Shown piece by piece: positions 61,380 to 64,000 of a stretch of DNA of 64,000 bases (position 1 is the first letter of the stretch; each line of letters starts with the position of its first letter). The notes under the pieces are model-generated. The model searched no databases and was not told where the DNA came from. It worked only from the letters and a program-made list of their open reading frames with translations. The DNA comes from Natrialbaceae archaeon. GTDB taxonomy: Archaea > Halobacteriota > Halobacteria > Halobacteriales > Natrialbaceae. Both the position numbers and the translations under genes were made by a program. The DNA is taken from positions 62,001-126,000 of the forward strand of contig PWMF01000192.1 in NCBI GenBank assembly GCA_003559215.1, read 5' to 3'.

Positions 61380-61727
61380 GACGGCTCGCTGTACCCGTTC
61401 GATGGTGCGACCGCAAGACGTCGCGGTCGCACTTGAAACGAGCTCAGCCGCCGTGTACGGCGTTCGATCCGCTTTTTGCGACGATCCCTCTCGAAGCAGC
61501 CGCGCTTCCGAGAGTCCGTGACGTACCCGGACACACCACCGCAACCGATTAGTAGCGCGCTCGGCAAGTCTACGCCATAGCAGATGGAGATCGTTTTCAC
61601 TCGGTGAGTCGGGTTCGCCCCCGTCGTCGACGGTTCTGTCGACGGCGACGCGGCCCCCGATCCCCGCTCGTTTCGTCCGGCACGGACTCGAGCCGGAGCC
61701 ACGCAGTACTCGCAGCTACCGACCCAC
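61380..61727 (+). other. 348-base intergenic stretch with hairpins
   Basis: No gene is convincing here. A perfect 10-base hairpin (GTGCGACCGC, eight-base loop, GCGGTCGCAC) spans 61405-61432, just after the DUF3194 stop, and may act as a transcription end; it lacks a T tract. A second, imperfect hairpin (CTCTCG AAGC ... GCTTC CGAGAG) is at about 61488-61514. CGTCGTCGAC/GTCGACGGCGACG near 61630-61660 is a third, upstream of hflX. None matches a known RNA family that I recognise. Confidence 0.4.
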
Positions 61728-63041
61728 ATGTCACGATCAGCACCCACGCAGACCGCACGCACAGTCGTCGCCAAACGATCGCCGAACGCACCCGTCGAAA
61801 CCGACGAGATCGAGGCGCTCGTCCGGGCCAACGGGGGTGACGTCGTCGCGACCGTCACGCAGGTCGGGCCGACCGACTCCGGAACCTACCTCGGCAGCGG
61901 GAAGCTCGAGGAGCTCGCCGCCGTCGTCGAGGAGCGAGCGGCCGGCCGCGTCGTCGTCGACGGCGAACTCACGCCCGACCAACACCACACCATCGAGCGA
62001 ACGATGCCCGAGGAGACGATCGTCGTCGATCGCTACCGGCTCGTCCTCGAGCTCTTCGAGAGCCAGGCCGGAACCCGGCGGGCCCAGCTTCAGGTCGAGC
62101 TGGCGCGCCTGCGGTACGACCTGCCGCGGGTGATCGCCGCGGCCGACGAGGGGATGTTGAACCAGCAGACCGAGAAGGGGTCGCGGATCTACGACGTCGA
62201 GGAGCGGATCGACCGCCTCGAGACCAAACTCGAGGAGCTGCCCGAGCCCGCCGAGCAGTTCCGACGGCGTCGCCGCGAAGAGGGGTTCGATCTCGTCACC
62301 CTGGCGGGCTACACCAACGCCGGGAAGTCGACGCTGTTGCACAGACTCGCCGACGAGATGAGTCTCGAGGACCACGACGAGGACGCTCCCGCGGACGGCG
62401 ACGAAAAGAACGCCACCGCGACGATCGAGGACCGACTGTTCGAGACTCTCGAGACGACGACCCGTCGGGCGACCCTCGAGGGCCGGCCCGCGCTCGTGAC
62501 CGACACGGTCGGGTTCGTCGACGACCTGCCCCACGACCTCGTCGAGTCGTTCAGTTCGACGCTGTCGGAGGCGGCCGCGGCCGACGTCGTCGTACTGGTC
62601 ATCGACGCGAGCGACCCCCTCGAGACGTTCCGTGAGCGGCTGTCGGTGTCCCTCGAGGTGCTCGACGCGCAGGGGGTCGACGACGATCGGATCGTCCCCG
62701 TACTCAACAAGGCCGAGACGCTGTCCGACGAGGAGCGCCGACGGCGGTCTTCGACGGCGACGGATCTCGTTCCCGAGTCGGCAGCCGACCCGATCCTCGC
62801 AAGTCTGCTCGAGGGGACGAACCTCGAGACCGTTCGCTCGGCGATTCGGGAGCGGTTCCCCGAGGAGCGGGCGACGCTTCGGCTACCGAACACCGACGAC
62901 GCGATGTCGCTGATCTCGACGGCCTACGACCGCACGACCGTCGAATCGGTCGACTACGAGGGCGAGACGGTCACGCTCCAGTGCCGCGGTCGACCGTCGG
63001 TACTCGAGCGGCTGCGTGGTCGGGCGGAGGCGTTCGAGTGA
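61728..63041 (+). CDS. hflX: GTPase HflX
   Basis: A 437-residue translational GTPase. Its N-terminal HflX domain has GTYLGSGKLEELA and HTIERTMPEETIVVDR; an arginine-rich helix (RRAQLQVELARLRYDLPR) follows; then the G domain with GYTNAGKST (P loop), DTVGFVDDLP (switch II) and NKAE (specificity). Archaeal HflX can bind the large ribosomal subunit. No partner is adjacent. Confidence 0.93.
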   Translation: MSRSAPTQTARTVVAKRSPNAPVETDEIEALVRANGGDVVATVTQVGPTDSGTYLGSGKLEELAAVVEERAAGRVVVDGELTPDQHHTIERTMPEETIVVDRYRLVLELFESQAGTRRAQLQVELARLRYDLPRVIAAADEGMLNQQTEKGSRIYDVEERIDRLETKLEELPEPAEQFRRRRREEGFDLVTLAGYTNAGKSTLLHRLADEMSLEDHDEDAPADGDEKNATATIEDRLFETLETTTRRATLEGRPALVTDTVGFVDDLPHDLVESFSSTLSEAAAADVVVLVIDASDPLETFRERLSVSLEVLDAQGVDDDRIVPVLNKAETLSDEERRRRSSTATDLVPESAADPILASLLEGTNLETVRSAIRERFPEERATLRLPNTDDAMSLISTAYDRTTVESVDYEGETVTLQCRGRPSVLERLRGRAEAFE

Positions 63042-63104
63042 GTGGGGCCGGCCGTCACCGGAGCTAATCGATACCCGTTTGACCCATCACGGGAAGCTAT
63101 TGGT

Positions 63105-63452
63105 ATGCCCCTGGATCGGATCGACGCAGTCGCGATCGTCGGCGTCGGCGCGCTGATCGCGGCGTCGACTGCGCTCGAGGGCGTCGTGGTGGCGGCTGCG
63201 CTCGGCGGCTTCGCCCTCTCGCTGTCGAGCTGGCGGCTGTACGGCGGCCGACCCTGGGAAGCGATCGCCTGGCTAGCGTGGGTCGGTGCAGCCGTCGCGA
63301 TCGTCGTCGTTCCCGGCGGCGCGGCGCTCGCAGTCGTCTTCTTCGGCTGTCTGTTGTTCGGCCTCGGTGTCCTGCTCGCAGCTCGGCTCGAGCTTCTGCC
63401 GCCGATCTGGGACGCTGAAGGAGAGGACCGCGACGAACCGGCAGACGGGTAA
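63105..63452 (+). CDS. small membrane protein
   Basis: 115 residues, with about three hydrophobic segments (7-25, 30-45 and 54-88) and an acidic tail. No family is recognised. The ATG follows TATTGGT at 63105; an upstream start at 63042 would add an unlikely Pro/Arg-rich leader. It is between hflX and metG on the same strand and may be expressed from either. Confidence 0.55.
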   Translation: MPLDRIDAVAIVGVGALIAASTALEGVVVAAALGGFALSLSSWRLYGGRPWEAIAWLAWVGAAVAIVVVPGGAALAVVFFGCLLFGLGVLLAARLELLPPIWDAEGEDRDEPADG

Positions 63453-63721
63453 TCCGCCACCGATCGTCGACGAGTCCTCCGGGGCGGTGACAGACCGGCC
63501 GCGAGCTTATCTTCGACCGGGCACAATCAGAGTGCATGACGACGCGTGTCATCCCCAACGCGCTTTTGATGCGGATGTAGCCGCGGCACCGTCTCCGGGA
63601 GGACCGTCACGAACGCATCGGTCGTACGATGTCCGCGCGGCGGCGAAATCCGGCCCGTATCGACGACTGGACCGCAAGCAACGGGTGGCGATCGGAACCG
63701 AACCGACGACCGAAAACCGGC

Positions 63722-63731
63722 GGGTTTTACG
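63722..63731 (+). promoter_or_regulatory. TATA-like element of metG
   Basis: GGTTTTACG is about 28 bases before the ATG at 63755, the usual distance for leaderless transcripts. The A+T box is short. Confidence 0.45.
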
Positions 63732-63754
63732 CCCGCCACCGACAGATCACAGAT

Positions 63755-64000
63755 ATGAGCACCGACGAGTTCCCGACGGACAGTCCCGCGATCGTGACCT
63801 GCGGGTTGCCCTACGCCAACGGCGACCTCCACATCGGTCACCTCCGTGGATACATCGGCGCGGACGCGTTCAACCGCGCCCTCGAGACGATGGGCCAGGA
63901 GACGGCCTACGTCTCCGGCTCGGACATGCACGGCACCCCGGTCGCCGTCAACGCCGAGCAGGAGGGCGTCGATCCCGAGGAGTTCGCCCTCGAGTGGCAC
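63755..64000 (+). CDS. metG: methionyl-tRNA synthetase, 5' part
   Basis: The first 82 codons of a class I aminoacyl-tRNA synthetase run off the window end. CGLPYANGDLHIGHLRGYI carries the HIGH signature (HIGH at 27-30), and YVSGSDMHGTPV follows, both typical of MetG. It charges tRNA-Met. The rest, including the KMSKS loop and the zinc region, lies outside the window. Confidence 0.95.
   Translation, partial: MSTDEFPTDSPAIVTCGLPYANGDLHIGHLRGYIGADAFNRALETMGQETAYVSGSDMHGTPVAVNAEQEGVDPEEFALEWH

Noticed and set aside
1-64000. CRISPR arrays, rRNA genes, prophage or complete insertion sequences
   Set aside because: I found no regularly spaced repeats, no rRNA-like segments, no phage structural genes and no transposase reading frames.

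Overview
This window looks like a piece of the main chromosome of a halophilic archaeon (class Halobacteria). The coding DNA is GC-rich and the proteins are strongly acidic. Twin-arginine signals with lipoboxes are frequent, many genes start a few bases behind a TATA box (leaderless transcription), and the markers are archaeal: Rpo12, L37Ae, KEOPS Pcc1, prefoldin beta, Orc1/Cdc6, ADP-dependent sugar kinase, squalene synthase-like and polyprenyl synthase genes. There is no rRNA, CRISPR array, prophage or transposase. I see one tRNA and two broken genes.

Layout. 0-10 kb: housekeeping and accessory metabolism (degenerate NAD kinase homologue, M28 peptidase, polyprenyl diphosphate synthase, CDF transporter, B12-dependent acyl-CoA mutase large subunit, CBS-ParB protein, TrkA-N/DHH protein). 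10.4-20.9 kb: an 11-gene minus-strand operon, nuoA-B-CD-H-I-J1-J2-K-L-M-N, for a complex I without the NADH-oxidising module. 21-25 kb: purE/purK and ribH/aminotransferase. 25-28 kb: a frameshifted HNH nuclease gene, a structured repeat, tRNA-Gln(TTG) and several small genes. 28.4-35.5 kb: a type II molybdenum oxidoreductase operon (catalytic alpha subunit with an in-frame TAG, four-cluster beta subunit, TorD-like chaperone), a wHTH regulator on the downstream side and an Mrp-type ATPase upstream. 35.5-37.7 kb: a probable replication origin, with five origin-recognition-box-like repeats, an AT-rich core and orc1/cdc6. 37.8-53.8 kb: glutamate dehydrogenase family, MaoC hydratase, two PH-domain membrane proteins, acyl-CoA carboxylase subunit, an exported chymotrypsin-fold protease, an ADP-PFK / fructose-bisphosphatase / class I aldolase group, 3-hydroxyacyl-CoA dehydrogenase, a squalene/phytoene synthase family gene and acyl-CoA dehydrogenase. 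54-64 kb: a half-CtaA/CtaB fusion, an exported thiol-disulfide protein, OsmC, an AT-rich lipoprotein gene, the rpl37ae-rpoP-pcc1 group, prefoldin beta, HflX and the start of metG.

Most notable points: (1) the acyl-CoA mutase is easily called methylmalonyl-CoA mutase, but it has Phe-89 and Gln-207 where methylmalonyl-CoA mutase has Tyr and Arg, which is the isobutyryl-CoA mutase signature; (2) the molybdoenzyme resembles the nitrite oxidoreductase/perchlorate/selenate reductase group and is interrupted by a single TAG where relatives carry Trp; (3) the complete orc1-linked origin; (4) the repeat in front of tRNA-Gln, which can pair with the tRNA 5' end; (5) a solo IS605-type end hairpin. All functional calls come from motif reading without database searches.
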